Positions 8,918-16,611 of a stretch of DNA of 64,000 nucleotides are shown here, piece after piece. Source of the stretch: Nocardioides ungokensis (GTDB taxonomy: Bacteria; Actinomycetota; Actinomycetes; Propionibacteriales; Nocardioidaceae); the NCBI RefSeq assembly GCF_013466985.1, contig NZ_CP059164.1, positions 4,163,001 to 4,227,000 on the forward strand, given 5' to 3'. A program made the position numbers and the translations under genes. The notes beneath the pieces were generated by a model, which saw only the letters and a program-made list of their open reading frames with translations, was not told the DNA's origin and made no database searches. Numbering within the stretch: position 1 is the stretch's first letter; each line of letters starts with the position of its first letter.

Positions 8918-10159
8918 ATGAAGATGACCGCACTGGCGCCGCTTGCGCTGGCCACCGGCGTCGTACTCGCTGGCACCGTGTCGAGCGGTCCAGCAGGAGA
9001 CCGGGACGCCACCGTGAGGGCGACCGCAGACGTCCAGGCGGCCGTCGGCGCGCAGTCGCTGCCGCGAGGTTTCGCGCTGCGTGAGATCGCGACCGGCCAG
9101 GGCGCCTACAACCTGACCGACTTCGGCTACCTGCCCGGCGGCAGCCTGCTCACCATCGGCAAGGACGGTCAGGTCACGTGGGTGCCGAACACCGGGCCCC
9201 CTCAGACGATCGCCAACCTCGCCACGGAGAACAAAGGGGATCTGGGGCTCGTCGGTCTCGGAGTCGCACCGGACTACCGGACGACCCACCACATCTACCT
9301 GATCCGATCGATCCCGAGCGCGTCGGAGCCGCCGTACCGGATCCGGCTGTCGCGGTTCACCGTCCAGGGCGAGGCCACACCCACCGGGCTCGCGCACGAG
9401 AAGGTGCTCGTCGCGGTGAAGGCCGTGGAGCACACGCACGGCATGACGACCGTGCTGCCTGCTCGGGACGGAACGCTCTGGGTGTCGATCGGCGACCTCC
9501 GGACCTTCAGGTCGGTGGTGCCCGGGGCGGTGAACGCGATGAGGATCGGCCGACCCGAGGGCAAGATCCTGCACCTCAGGGCCAACGGCGCCGGGGTCCG
9601 TGCCAACCCCTTCTACCGGGCGGCCCACCCGTTCTCCTGGCGCAGTCGGACGTACGCCGGCGGCTTCCGCAGCCCGTTCCGGTTCTCGCTCGACCCCGCC
9701 ACCCGCAGGCCCATCGTGGGGGACGTGGGCTGGAAGACGTGGGAGGAGGTGGACCTGGTGCGGCCCGGCGCCAACTACAAGTGGCCCTGCTGGGAGGGGC
9801 CCGCGGAGACGCCGGGCTACTCGAGCCTCGGACGCTGCGCACAGGTGTCGAACACGCGGCCGGTCTGGTCCTACCGCCACGGCACCGCCGCCAGGCAGGG
9901 CAACGCGGTCACCGGCGGCATCGTCTACACGGGCAAGCACTACCCGAAGCGGTACCGGGGCGCGTACTTCTTCGGGGACTTCATGGGGCAGAAGCTCTGG
10001 ACGATGCGCTTCAGCTCCGCCGGCGACCTGGTGCGGCGCCCCGAGGCCCCGCCGTTCGGCACCGACATCGGTGCCCCGGTGAAGTTCGCGGCCGCGCCGA
10101 ACGGCGACATCGTGTACGCGGACATGGCCTCCGGCAACCTGTACCGGCTCACGCACTGA
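8918..10159 (+). CDS. Secreted PQQ-dependent sugar dehydrogenase (glucose/sorbosone dehydrogenase family)
   Basis: This 413-residue protein has a signal peptide (MKMTALAPLALATGVVLAG) and a six-bladed beta-propeller of the soluble glucose/sorbosone dehydrogenase family, in which PQQ is the redox cofactor for oxidising aldoses. Markers include GLGVAPDYRTTHHIYL, the catalytic-type His in EHTHGMTTVLPARDGTLWVSIGD, GGFRSPFRFSLDP, GDVGWKTWEEVDLV, ANYKWPCWEG and YFFGDFMGQKLW. ATG 8918 was chosen because it begins the signal peptide and follows GGGGGA. The true substrate is unknown; some family members do not bind PQQ. Confidence 0.85.
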   Translation: MKMTALAPLALATGVVLAGTVSSGPAGDRDATVRATADVQAAVGAQSLPRGFALREIATGQGAYNLTDFGYLPGGSLLTIGKDGQVTWVPNTGPPQTIANLATENKGDLGLVGLGVAPDYRTTHHIYLIRSIPSASEPPYRIRLSRFTVQGEATPTGLAHEKVLVAVKAVEHTHGMTTVLPARDGTLWVSIGDLRTFRSVVPGAVNAMRIGRPEGKILHLRANGAGVRANPFYRAAHPFSWRSRTYAGGFRSPFRFSLDPATRRPIVGDVGWKTWEEVDLVRPGANYKWPCWEGPAETPGYSSLGRCAQVSNTRPVWSYRHGTAARQGNAVTGGIVYTGKHYPKRYRGAYFFGDFMGQKLWTMRFSSAGDLVRRPEAPPFGTDIGAPVKFAAAPNGDIVYADMASGNLYRLTH

Positions 10160-10270
10160 GCGAACCTGCGCAGCCCGAGCCATGCCGCGGGTCGCGCGCC
10201 GGGACGGATGCGCCGGCCACGCGCACCGCCGTGCGGAGAGTCCAGGGGCCGCCGTGATGATGGTCTGCGC

Positions 10271-10990
10271 TCAGGTGCCGGCGCCGGAGACGGTCCAGAC
10301 GACGGCGGCACTGCTCCCACTGCGCGGAGCGTCGTCGGCCTGCGGCATCGTCTGGCGGAACCCCTTCACCACGAGGAAGATTCCGGCCGTCAACTCGAAC
10401 AGCCCTCCGGGAACAGACAGGGCCAGGCCGACTCCGTAGCCGGCGAGCTCCAGGACGCTGCCGAACGCGAAGACCGCGTAGCCGACGACGCCCCAGACGG
10501 CCAGGAGCCGCGGCAGCAGGCCGGAGCGCAGTAGAGCCGCGCAGAAGAAGATGCTCCCGACGCCCAGTGCCGCCATCGCGACCCAGTACGCGGACTGGCC
10601 GTGCTCCGCCGCGGTCCGCGCCAAGCCCGCAAGCCCGGAGTCGGTGGCGCTCGACGTCCTGGCGCCTCCATGGTCCAGGAGGACCAGGGTCAACATGCCC
10701 AGCGGGGCGAGTGCCAACAAGACCCCCTCCACCGTGCGAGTCACGAGGTACGTGTGGGCGGTGCGGCGGTGGTCGCGCCGCAGCACGCCCAGCACCAGGA
10801 CGCCGATGGCGGCCACCGAGTTCAGCAGGAGAAGCACCGCGCCCGCGCTGAGCTTTCCCAGCGAGGTGGCGTTCTCGGGGACCGGGGTGGCGGTGCCGGT
10901 GGCGGAGGCGATGAGGAAGCTGCCACCGCCGTAGAGGAAGCCGGCGAGGATGAGCGCGCCGACGATGCGGCCAGTCTTCCTGGTGGTCAT
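10271..10990 (-). CDS. DUF4386-family integral membrane protein
   Basis: This 239-residue protein has about six membrane helices, starting with RIVGALILAGFLYGGGSF, and matches the DUF4386 family by its pattern of helices and the loop LRSGLLPRLLAVWGVVGY. The family has no known activity. It is transcribed divergently from a TetR-type regulator, with two copies of a 13-base dyad in the shared promoter region, so it is probably the regulator's target. The stop faces the end of the sugar dehydrogenase gene (convergent). Confidence 0.85.
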   Translation of the reverse strand: MTTRKTGRIVGALILAGFLYGGGSFLIASATGTATPVPENATSLGKLSAGAVLLLLNSVAAIGVLVLGVLRRDHRRTAHTYLVTRTVEGVLLALAPLGMLTLVLLDHGGARTSSATDSGLAGLARTAAEHGQSAYWVAMAALGVGSIFFCAALLRSGLLPRLLAVWGVVGYAVFAFGSVLELAGYGVGLALSVPGGLFELTAGIFLVVKGFRQTMPQADDAPRSGSSAAVVWTVSGAGT

Positions 10991-11038
10991 GGATCCGTCC
11001 TTTCGAAGGCCGCGAGGAGCGCGTCCCGGAAAGCGTCC

Positions 11039-11051
11039 CTAACGGTGTTAG
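11039..11051. promoter_or_regulatory. TetR-type operator, copy 1
   Basis: CTAACGGTGTTAG is a 13-base dyad with CTAAC/GTTAG arms. It lies between the divergent DUF4386 and TetR genes, 48 bases upstream of the DUF4386 start. A near-identical copy lies 33 bases away (11072-11084), about three helical turns, so two repressor dimers could bind the same face. Confidence 0.65.
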
Positions 11052-11071
11052 ATTAGATTCATGACAGTAAC

Positions 11072-11084
11072 CTAACACTGTTAG
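11072..11084. promoter_or_regulatory. TetR-type operator, copy 2
   Basis: CTAACACTGTTAG differs from copy 1 at two central positions and is palindromic except for the centre. It lies 13 bases before a possible ATG (11098) and 49 bases before the preferred GTG (11134) of the TetR gene, so it can serve for autoregulation. Confidence 0.65.
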
Positions 11085-11133
11085 ATTGTCTAGAGGGATG
11101 CGGACCGCGATTGCGAAGAAGGGGACGAGACAC

Positions 11134-11811
11134 GTGGCTCGAAGATCAGCAGAGGCGGCCAGCAGGGCGCCGGTCAGCAAGGACCGGGCGCTCGAGCACG
11201 CCGTAGCCGTCGCGGACGCCGAGGGCATCGAGGCGGTGACCATGCGCCGACTGGCACGCGAGCTCGGGGTCGAGGCCGCCTCGCTCTACCACCACGTCAG
11301 CGGCAAGGACGAGATCCTCGACGGACTGGTCGACATCGTCTCGGCCGAGATCGAGCTCCCGTCACCCTCCGATGAGTGGCGCCCAGCGATCCGCCAGCGG
11401 GCGCACAGCACGAGGGCGGTCCTGCGCCGGCACCCCTGGGCGGTGGCCCTGATGGCATCGCGCACAACACCCGGGCCGGCCACGCTGCGGCTGCTCGAGG
11501 CCGGGATCCGATGCTTCCGAGCCGGTGGCTTCCCCGTCCAGCCCGCTGCGCATGCGATCTCGGCAGTGGACAGCTACGTGCACGGGTTCGTGCTGCAGGA
11601 GGTGAACCTGCCCTTCCGCGACGAGGCCGAGCTGGCCGCGATGACGGGCGCGATCATGGATCAGTTCCCGGCCGAGGACTTCCCCTTCCTGTTCGAGCTG
11701 ACTGTCGAGCACGTCCTGCAGCCGGGCTACAGCTACGGCAACGAGTTCGACGTCGGCCTCGAAGTCGTGCTCGACGGCGTCGCGACCCGACTCGAGCGGG
11801 CTGAGAGCTGA
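11134..11811 (+). CDS. TetR/AcrR-family regulator with TetR-like C-terminal domain
   Basis: This 225-residue regulator has an N-terminal helix-turn-helix (AVTMRRLARELGVEAASLYHHVSGKDEILDGL, residues about 35-65) of the TetR type and a C-terminal ligand domain of the TetR_C kind, in which helices enclose a small-molecule pocket (DSYVHGFVLQEVNLPF). GTG 11134 is the preferred start; ATG 11098 and TTG 11086 are in frame upstream. The two dyads at 11039 and 11072 in the divergent promoter are the likely operators, making DUF4386 and this gene its targets. The inducer is unknown. Confidence 0.88.
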   Translation: MARRSAEAASRAPVSKDRALEHAVAVADAEGIEAVTMRRLARELGVEAASLYHHVSGKDEILDGLVDIVSAEIELPSPSDEWRPAIRQRAHSTRAVLRRHPWAVALMASRTTPGPATLRLLEAGIRCFRAGGFPVQPAAHAISAVDSYVHGFVLQEVNLPFRDEAELAAMTGAIMDQFPAEDFPFLFELTVEHVLQPGYSYGNEFDVGLEVVLDGVATRLERAES

Positions 11812-11942
11812 CGGAAGCGTCGCGGCCGCCCCTCCGTCACGCCGACCCCTTCTGTGCGACGGCCGTCTGCCATGATGTCGCCGGACCAGGGGCCCGGCCT
11901 TCCCCAGCGAAGTACCTGGGAGAGTGCCGATTGAACCCCCAC

Positions 11943-12015
11943 GGGCCCCTAGCTCAATTGGCAGAGCAGAGGACTTTTAATCCTTTGGTTGTGGGTTCGA
12001 GTCCCACGGGGCCTA
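11943..12015 (+). tRNA. tRNA-Lys (anticodon TTT)
   Basis: A 73-base cloverleaf: acceptor GGGCCCC pairs with GGGGCCT (one G-U), D-arm GCTC...GAGC, anticodon loop CTTTTAA giving TTT, and T-arm GTGGG-TTCGAGT-CCCAC, with discriminator A. CCA is not encoded. Confidence 0.97.
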
Positions 12016-12023
12016 CAGATCCG

Positions 12024-13126
12024 TCACCCTCGGAGCAGTGGCAGCAGCTGCTCCCCCTGGCGCTCGATCTCTCGCAGGTACGGCGTGTCCGAGAGCACGA
12101 AGTGCGTCACGCCGATGTCCTGGTACTTCCGCAGTGACTTGGCGACGTCCGCCGGAGAGCCCACGAGCCACGTGGTGCCGGCGCCGCCGGCGCCGTACCT
12201 GCCGGGCGTCGTGTAGAGGTTGTCGTCGAGCACCTCGCCCCGCGAGGCCAGGTCGAAGAGCCGCTGCTGACCGACCGCCTCGCCTCGGTAGGGGTTCTGC
12301 CAGGCGCGCGTCCCGGCCCCGGCGTCTGCCTGAGCGGCCATCTCGGCCACCCGGGCCTCGGCCTCCGCCCAGGCCTCGTCGGTGGTGTCACGGACGAACG
12401 TCGTCACCCGCAGGCCGAACTCCAGCGGCGCGTGCTCGCGGCCGAGCTCCCGGCTCAGCGCCCGGAGCCGCTCGATGCGCTCGCGCACGCCGTCCAGCGG
12501 CTCGCCCCAGAAGAGCTGGACGTCCGCCTCGGTCGCGGCGACCCGCTCGGCCGCCGCGGAGGCCCCGCCGAAGTAGAGCCGGGGGTGCCGCCGGTCGCCG
12601 CGCGGGGCGATCCGCGGGAGGACGGTGGAGTCGCTCACCGAGAAGTGCTCGCCCTCGTAGGTCACCCGCTCCTCGGTCCACAACCGGCGCACCAGCTGCA
12701 TGAACTCCCGGGTCCGGTCGTAGCGCTGGGCCTGCTCGCCCTCGCTGTCGCCGTACGCGGCCAGGTCGTCCTTGCCCGAGACGATGTTGACGCGTACCCG
12801 ACCGCCGGTCAGGTGGTCCAGGGTCGCCGCGGCGGCGGCGAAGTTGGCCGGTCGCCAGTAGCCCGGGCGTACGGCGACCAGGGGCTCGAACGTCGACGTG
12901 CGGCAGGCCAGCGCCGTGGCCAGCGTGAATGTGTCGGGACGCCCCCAGCCGGTGCCGATGAGGGCGCCGCCCAGCCGTGCCGCTCGAGTGCCTGCGCCTG
13001 CTCGGTGAGTCGCTCCAGGCTGTTGTGGTCAGCCGTGACCGCGTCGCCTCGATGGCCGGGCTCGACGGCGTTCGGGATGTACCAGAGCAGCTCGGGGTCC
13101 ACGTCGCTTCCTTTCACTGTGGTCAT
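12024..13126 (-). CDS. LLM-class flavin-dependent monooxygenase (SsuD-like), one apparent frameshift
   Basis: The product is a luciferase-like FMNH2-dependent monooxygenase, closest in motif pattern to alkanesulfonate monooxygenases. It begins LLWYIPNAVEPGHRGD, and the TIM-barrel markers include VRVNIVSGKDDLAAYGD and LYFGGASAAAERVA, with the C-terminal TTWLVGSPADVAKSLRKY. The frame breaks near 12967; restoring one G gives HGLGGALIGTGWGRPDTF and 367 residues, the usual length. The adjacent cysteine dioxygenase-rhodanese gene on the same strand makes a role in organosulfur use plausible, but the substrate is inference. Confidence 0.85.
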
Positions 13127-13163
13127 TTCAGGGGGTGATCTCAGTGGGTCATCGGTCCGGCGG

Positions 13164-14135
13164 TCAGGAACCCGCGGTCGGCGAGTCGGGCACGACTCGC
13201 AGCCCGCCGACGACCTGCTCGACCGGCGTCGGGCCCGCGACGGTGGGCAGGCCGGCCTCGCGCCAGGCCTGGATGCCCCCGATCACGTCGGTCGCGTCGA
13301 GGCCGAGCGAGACCAGCGAGGCTGCGGCCAGCGAGGAGGTGTAGCCCTCGGTGCAGTAGACGATCCAGCGCCGGCCGGCTGCGGCGATCGGCAGCCTGGC
13401 GTCGGAGTCGGGGTGCAGCCGCCACTCGAGGTGGTTGCGCTCGACCACGACCGCACCGGGGATCTCTCCGTCGGCGCGCCGCTGCCACTCGGGCCGGATG
13501 TCGACCAGCTGGGCACCGTCCGCGACCGCCCGGTCCGCCTGCTCGGGGGTCAGGCGGGTCAGCGCCTCGCGGGCCACCCCCAGCATCTCCTCGAGGCTCG
13601 AGAACGCCGCCTCCCGCGCCGGTGGGGGCGCCTCCGGGTCATCGGTCCAGCTCGCCGCCCACCGCAGGAGGCCTCCCTCCGACGGCTGGTAGTAGTGCAT
13701 CAGCCGGATCGGCGGCGAGTACGCGTGGACGCTCAGGGCAGGCGCCTCCAGGTGGTTGCGCACGTCGTGCACGTAGTGCGGGTCGAAGACGACCGTGTCC
13801 CGTTCGTGCCGCGGCTCGTCGCCCAGCTCGCCCGGAGAGTCCGGCGTCGGCCCGCTCCAGACGTACTCGGTGAGCGAGCCCTGGACGACGGTGAAGGCAC
13901 CGGACGAACCGCCGTGGTCATGGAGCTCGGTGCCCTGCTCGGTGGTCCAGCTGATCAGCCAGACGTCGACGTCCGCGTCCTGGTGGATCCGCACGTGCCA
14001 GCGGTCCTCGGTGTGGAAGTCCGCGACGTGGCTTCCTCGGCGCACGTCCTCGGCGTAGCGCTCCACGACGTCGCGCAGCTCGGCGGGCGACAGCTGGCGC
14101 CCGCTCCTGGCGGCTGGGGACGGTCCGGAGGTCAT
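13164..14135 (-). CDS. Cysteine dioxygenase-like cupin fused to a rhodanese domain
   Basis: This 323-residue protein fuses two sulfur-related domains. Residues about 20-190 are a cysteine dioxygenase-type cupin: ELHDHGGSSGAF supplies the iron-binding His pair and HYVHDVRN the third His. Residues about 215-310 are a rhodanese domain with QLVDIRPEWQRR and an active-site loop YCTEGYTSS whose Cys would carry persulfide sulfur. A chain that oxidises cysteine thiol and handles sulfane sulfur could be one detoxification module. ATG 14135 was chosen; ATG 14144 is also in frame. It is transcribed toward the SsuD-like gene, 37 bases away. Confidence 0.85.
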   Translation of the reverse strand: MTSGPSPAARSGRQLSPAELRDVVERYAEDVRRGSHVADFHTEDRWHVRIHQDADVDVWLISWTTEQGTELHDHGGSSGAFTVVQGSLTEYVWSGPTPDSPGELGDEPRHERDTVVFDPHYVHDVRNHLEAPALSVHAYSPPIRLMHYYQPSEGGLLRWAASWTDDPEAPPPAREAAFSSLEEMLGVAREALTRLTPEQADRAVADGAQLVDIRPEWQRRADGEIPGAVVVERNHLEWRLHPDSDARLPIAAAGRRWIVYCTEGYTSSLAAASLVSLGLDATDVIGGIQAWREAGLPTVAGPTPVEQVVGGLRVVPDSPTAGS

Positions 14136-14149
14136 GGTCCCCATAGTAG

Positions 14150-14177
14150 TTGAAGTTGACCAAGTTACTAGTATTAA
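14150..14177 (+). promoter_or_regulatory. Possible promoter in an AT-rich pocket
   Basis: TTGAAG and TATTAA are separated by 16 bases in a rare AT-rich stretch between divergent genes, about 40 bases before the ATG at 14218. It could drive the small gene at 14218; a promoter for the cupin-rhodanese gene may overlap it. Based on resemblance to a housekeeping promoter only. Confidence 0.35.
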
Positions 14178-14217
14178 GTCCATGACGAGTGTCCCGCTCC
14201 CGAGAGGAACAGACCAG

Positions 14218-14370
14218 ATGACCGAGCGAGTCGACATGACCGCAGCCACGGAGGTCCGCGTCATCACCCACGTGCGCGTGCTGGCCGACCTCTTCGCTCG
14301 ACGACCGGACCTGGCGGGGGTGTACCCGCCCGCCGACCTGACGGCCGAGGCGGTGCGCTGGTCGGTGTGA
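14218..14370 (+). CDS. Small hypothetical protein (50 residues)
   Basis: A 50-residue frame with ATG 14218 and GAGAGGAA nine bases upstream. The sequence TEVRVITHVRVLADLFARR forms an amphipathic helix, followed by PDLAGVYPPADLTAEAVRWSV. It is divergent from the cupin-rhodanese gene and ends 100 bases before the gas vesicle promoter. Not recognised; in-frame ATG 14182 would lengthen it. Confidence 0.45.
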   Translation: MTERVDMTAATEVRVITHVRVLADLFARRPDLAGVYPPADLTAEAVRWSV

Positions 14371-14477
14371 CCACGGCGTACCCAACCCGGACGCCATCTC
14401 ACCCATTTGGGGGAGGCCCTCTTTACAGCGCGCCCCCGCTGCCCTAGGCAGAACATGTTGCAGATCACTGCGTACCT

Positions 14478-14502
14478 GTTTGTCCGACGTGTCCTCGGGT
14501 AC
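14478..14502 (+). promoter_or_regulatory. SigF/SigB-type promoter of the gas vesicle operon
   Basis: GTTT at 14478-14481 and GGGTAC at 14497-14502 are separated by 15 bases, which fits the -35/-10 consensus for stress sigma factors of the SigB/SigF group in actinomycetes (GNNT/GTTT-N14-16-GGGTAC/T). It lies 66 bases upstream of the first gene of the operon. A start site has not been shown. Confidence 0.6.
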
Positions 14503-14568
14503 GGCGCGCGGTGGGGAGACAGTCCAACCCGCGCCCGTGTCAAGGCGCACCAGAAGGATTGAGGGAGC

Positions 14569-15429
14569 ATGTCTGCAACCACCAAGATTGCCGTCGGCGT
14601 CGCCAGCGGATACCTGCTGGGACGCACCAAGAAGTTGCGGCTCGCCATCACCGTCGGCAGCATGCTGGCCGGCCAGCGCATCGCCACCAACCCCCAGGCG
14701 CTGCTGGCGCAGGGGGCCAAGCTCGCTGACAAGAACCCCGAGCTGAAGAAGCTCCAGGACCAGATGACCGGCCGGCTGCTCGACGCCGTCAAGGCCGCCG
14801 CACTTTCGCAGGCCACCTCGCGGATCGAGAACGTCACCAAGTCGCTCACCGCCGGTTCCTCCGACGAGGAGGAGCCTGAGGACGAGTACGACGAAGACGA
14901 GTACGACGAGGCCGAGGACACCGACGAGGGCGAGGCCGAGGAGGAGCCCGAGGACGAGTACGAGGAGTCCGAGGAGGAGCCCGAGGACGAGTACGAGGAG
15001 TCCGAGGAAGAGGAAGAGCCCGAGGCCGAGGACGAGCCGGAGGACGAGGCAGAAGAGGGGCCCGAGGACGAGGCCGAGGAGCCGGAGCCCGAGCCCGAGG
15101 AGGAGCCCGAACCTCCGCGACGCGCGCGCAGGCGCCCGTCCTCTGGCGGACGGTCGGCCAAGCGCGCCGCCTCGAAGACCTCGGAGTCGAGCCGGACGGC
15201 CACCAAGAAGGCGCCGGCGAAGAAGGCCCCCGCCAAGAAGACCAGCTCGACCGCCAAGAAGACCGCGGCGAAGAAGGCACCGGCCAAGAAGGCCCCTGCC
15301 AAGAAGACCGCTGCGAAGAAGGCGCCGGCGAAGAAGGCCCCCGCCAAGAAGGCACCCGCCAAGAAGACGAGCACGGGCCGCACGGCCAAGAAGTCGACGT
15401 CGCGCTCGCGCAGCGGCTCGGGGAGGTAA
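14569..15429 (+). CDS. Gas vesicle operon protein with acidic and histone-like basic tails
   Basis: First gene of the gas vesicle operon, 286 residues in three zones. Residues 1-100 form a helical domain (KIAVGVASGYLLGRTKKLRL; DKNPELKKLQDQMTGRLLDAV) that I do not recognise with confidence. Residues about 101-185 are almost only Glu, Asp, Pro and Tyr, with a tandem EEEPEDEYEES unit. Residues about 186-286 are basic, with seven KKAPA and two KKTAA pentads, like histone H1 tails. The ATG has GAGGGAGC upstream. The tails imply electrostatic assembly or surface coating, not catalysis. The next gene starts six bases after the stop. Confidence 0.75.
   Translation: MSATTKIAVGVASGYLLGRTKKLRLAITVGSMLAGQRIATNPQALLAQGAKLADKNPELKKLQDQMTGRLLDAVKAAALSQATSRIENVTKSLTAGSSDEEEPEDEYDEDEYDEAEDTDEGEAEEEPEDEYEESEEEPEDEYEESEEEEEPEAEDEPEDEAEEGPEDEAEEPEPEPEEEPEPPRRARRRPSSGGRSAKRAASKTSESSRTATKKAPAKKAPAKKTSSTAKKTAAKKAPAKKAPAKKTAAKKAPAKKAPAKKAPAKKTSTGRTAKKSTSRSRSGSGR
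14938..15003 (+). repeat. 33-base tandem repeat, two copies
   Basis: Two copies of a 33-base unit encode EEEPEDEYEES in the acidic zone of the first gas vesicle operon gene. Close relatedness of the copies suggests recent duplication by slippage. Confidence 0.8.
15205..15366 (+). repeat. KKAPA-coding repeat array
   Basis: An AAGAAGG(C/T)-rich array encodes nine Lys-Lys-Xaa-Xaa-Ala pentads, seven KKAPA and two KKTAA, giving the C-terminal basic tail. Codons vary between units (GCG/GCC/GCA/GCT), so the protein pattern appears to be conserved rather than the DNA. Confidence 0.8.
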
Positions 15430-15435
15430 AACGCC

Positions 15436-16584
15436 ATGGCGAACACCAACACCGAGGCGATGGACAAGCTCAAGCTCGTCTCCTCCGACCTCATGAAGGC
15501 TGTCGGCGACAAGGCCATGAAGACGGCGTCCGAGCGGGTCGGTGGTCTCACCGACAAGCTGGAGGACATCGCCGGCGGCGGCCCGATCGGCAAGGCAGTC
15601 GCGAAGGGCGGCGAGGCCAAGCTCAAGGGCGAGTCGCCGGTCAAGGGCGCGGTCAAGGGCCTGGCCTCCGGCGTCAAGGACAAGATCACCGGCGGTGGCG
15701 GCAAGGGCAACAAGTCGCCCAAGGCCACCAAGGCGACCAACATCGTGGAGTCGATCGACGTGGGCGTCCCCCTCCGGGTCGCCTACAACCAGTGGACCGA
15801 GTTCGGCTCGTTCCCGAACTTCATGAAGAAGGTCGAGAAGGTCGAGGCCGCCGACGACAACAAGCTCAACTTCAAGGCCCAGATCGTCTGGTCGCACCGC
15901 ACCTGGGAGGCGACGATCCTCGAGCAGATCCCGGACGAGCGCATCGTGTGGCGCTCCAAGGGCGAGAAGGGCCACGTCGACGGAGCCGTGACCTTCCACG
16001 AGCTCGGCCCCAACCTGACCCGGATCCTGCTGGTCCTGGAGTACTACCCCCAGGGCCTCTTCGAGCGCACCGGCAACATCTGGCGCGCCCAGGGCCGACG
16101 CGCCCGAGCGGAGTTCAAGCACTTCCGGCGCCACGTGATGACCCGTACGATCCTGAACTCCGAGGAGGTCGAGGGCTGGCGCGGCACCATCGAGGATGGT
16201 GAGGTCGTCCAGACCCACGAGGAGGCCCTCGAGGAGGAGCAGCAGCAGGAGGAGCAGGAGTCCGAGGGCGCCGAGGACCAGTACGAGGGCGACGAGGACG
16301 AGTACGAGGAGGGCGACGCCGAGGAGGACGAGGCAGCCCCCGAGGACGAGTACGAGGACGAGCCCGCCGAGGACGACGAGGCAGAGCCCGAGGACGAGTA
16401 CGAGGACGAGCCCGCCGAGGACGACGAGGCAGAGCCCGAGGACGAGGCAGAGCCCGAGGACGAGGCCGAGGAGGAGCCCGAGGCCGACGAGGAGGACGCT
16501 GAGGAGGAGCCCGAGGACGCCGAGGAGTCCGAGGAAGAGGAAGAGGAAGCGCCGCGGCGTCGTACGCGCCGCCGTGCGAGCTGA
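15436..16584 (+). CDS. SRPBCC-family gas vesicle operon protein with long acidic tail
   Basis: This 382-residue protein begins with a Lys/Gly-rich helical region (residues 1-100), then has an SRPBCC (START/polyketide-cyclase-like) domain at about 101-235: VGVPLRVAYNQWTEFGSFPNFM, EQIPDERIVWRSKGEKGHVDG, LLVLEYYPQG. The last 125 residues are nearly all Glu/Asp with a duplicated 16-residue unit. SRPBCC genes (GvpY/GvpZ-type) occur in actinomycete gas vesicle clusters. The domain can bind hydrophobic ligands; here it may chaperone GvpA or act on the shell, which is inference. Confidence 0.82.
   Translation: MANTNTEAMDKLKLVSSDLMKAVGDKAMKTASERVGGLTDKLEDIAGGGPIGKAVAKGGEAKLKGESPVKGAVKGLASGVKDKITGGGGKGNKSPKATKATNIVESIDVGVPLRVAYNQWTEFGSFPNFMKKVEKVEAADDNKLNFKAQIVWSHRTWEATILEQIPDERIVWRSKGEKGHVDGAVTFHELGPNLTRILLVLEYYPQGLFERTGNIWRAQGRRARAEFKHFRRHVMTRTILNSEEVEGWRGTIEDGEVVQTHEEALEEEQQQEEQESEGAEDQYEGDEDEYEEGDAEEDEAAPEDEYEDEPAEDDEAEPEDEYEDEPAEDDEAEPEDEAEPEDEAEEEPEADEEDAEEEPEDAEESEEEEEEAPRRRTRRRAS
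16342..16437 (+). repeat. Perfect 48-base tandem repeat in the SRPBCC gene
   Basis: Two identical 48-base units encode EDEYEDEPAEDDEAEP twice; shorter EDEAEP pieces follow (from 16438). The perfect identity indicates recent slippage expansion or strong constraint. Confidence 0.9.
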
Positions 16585-16611
16585 CCCCCACCACCTGAGG
16601 AGAGAGCCTTC

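Noticed and set aside
14378..14390. GGGTAC on the minus strand as a stress promoter for the cupin-rhodanese gene
   Set aside because: No GTTT at the proper distance upstream, and it lies about 250 bases from the start codon.
15205..15366. KKAPA-coding array as a CRISPR or other non-coding repeat
   Set aside because: The units are about 15 bases, in frame, with synonymous variation and no spacers; they encode a protein tail.
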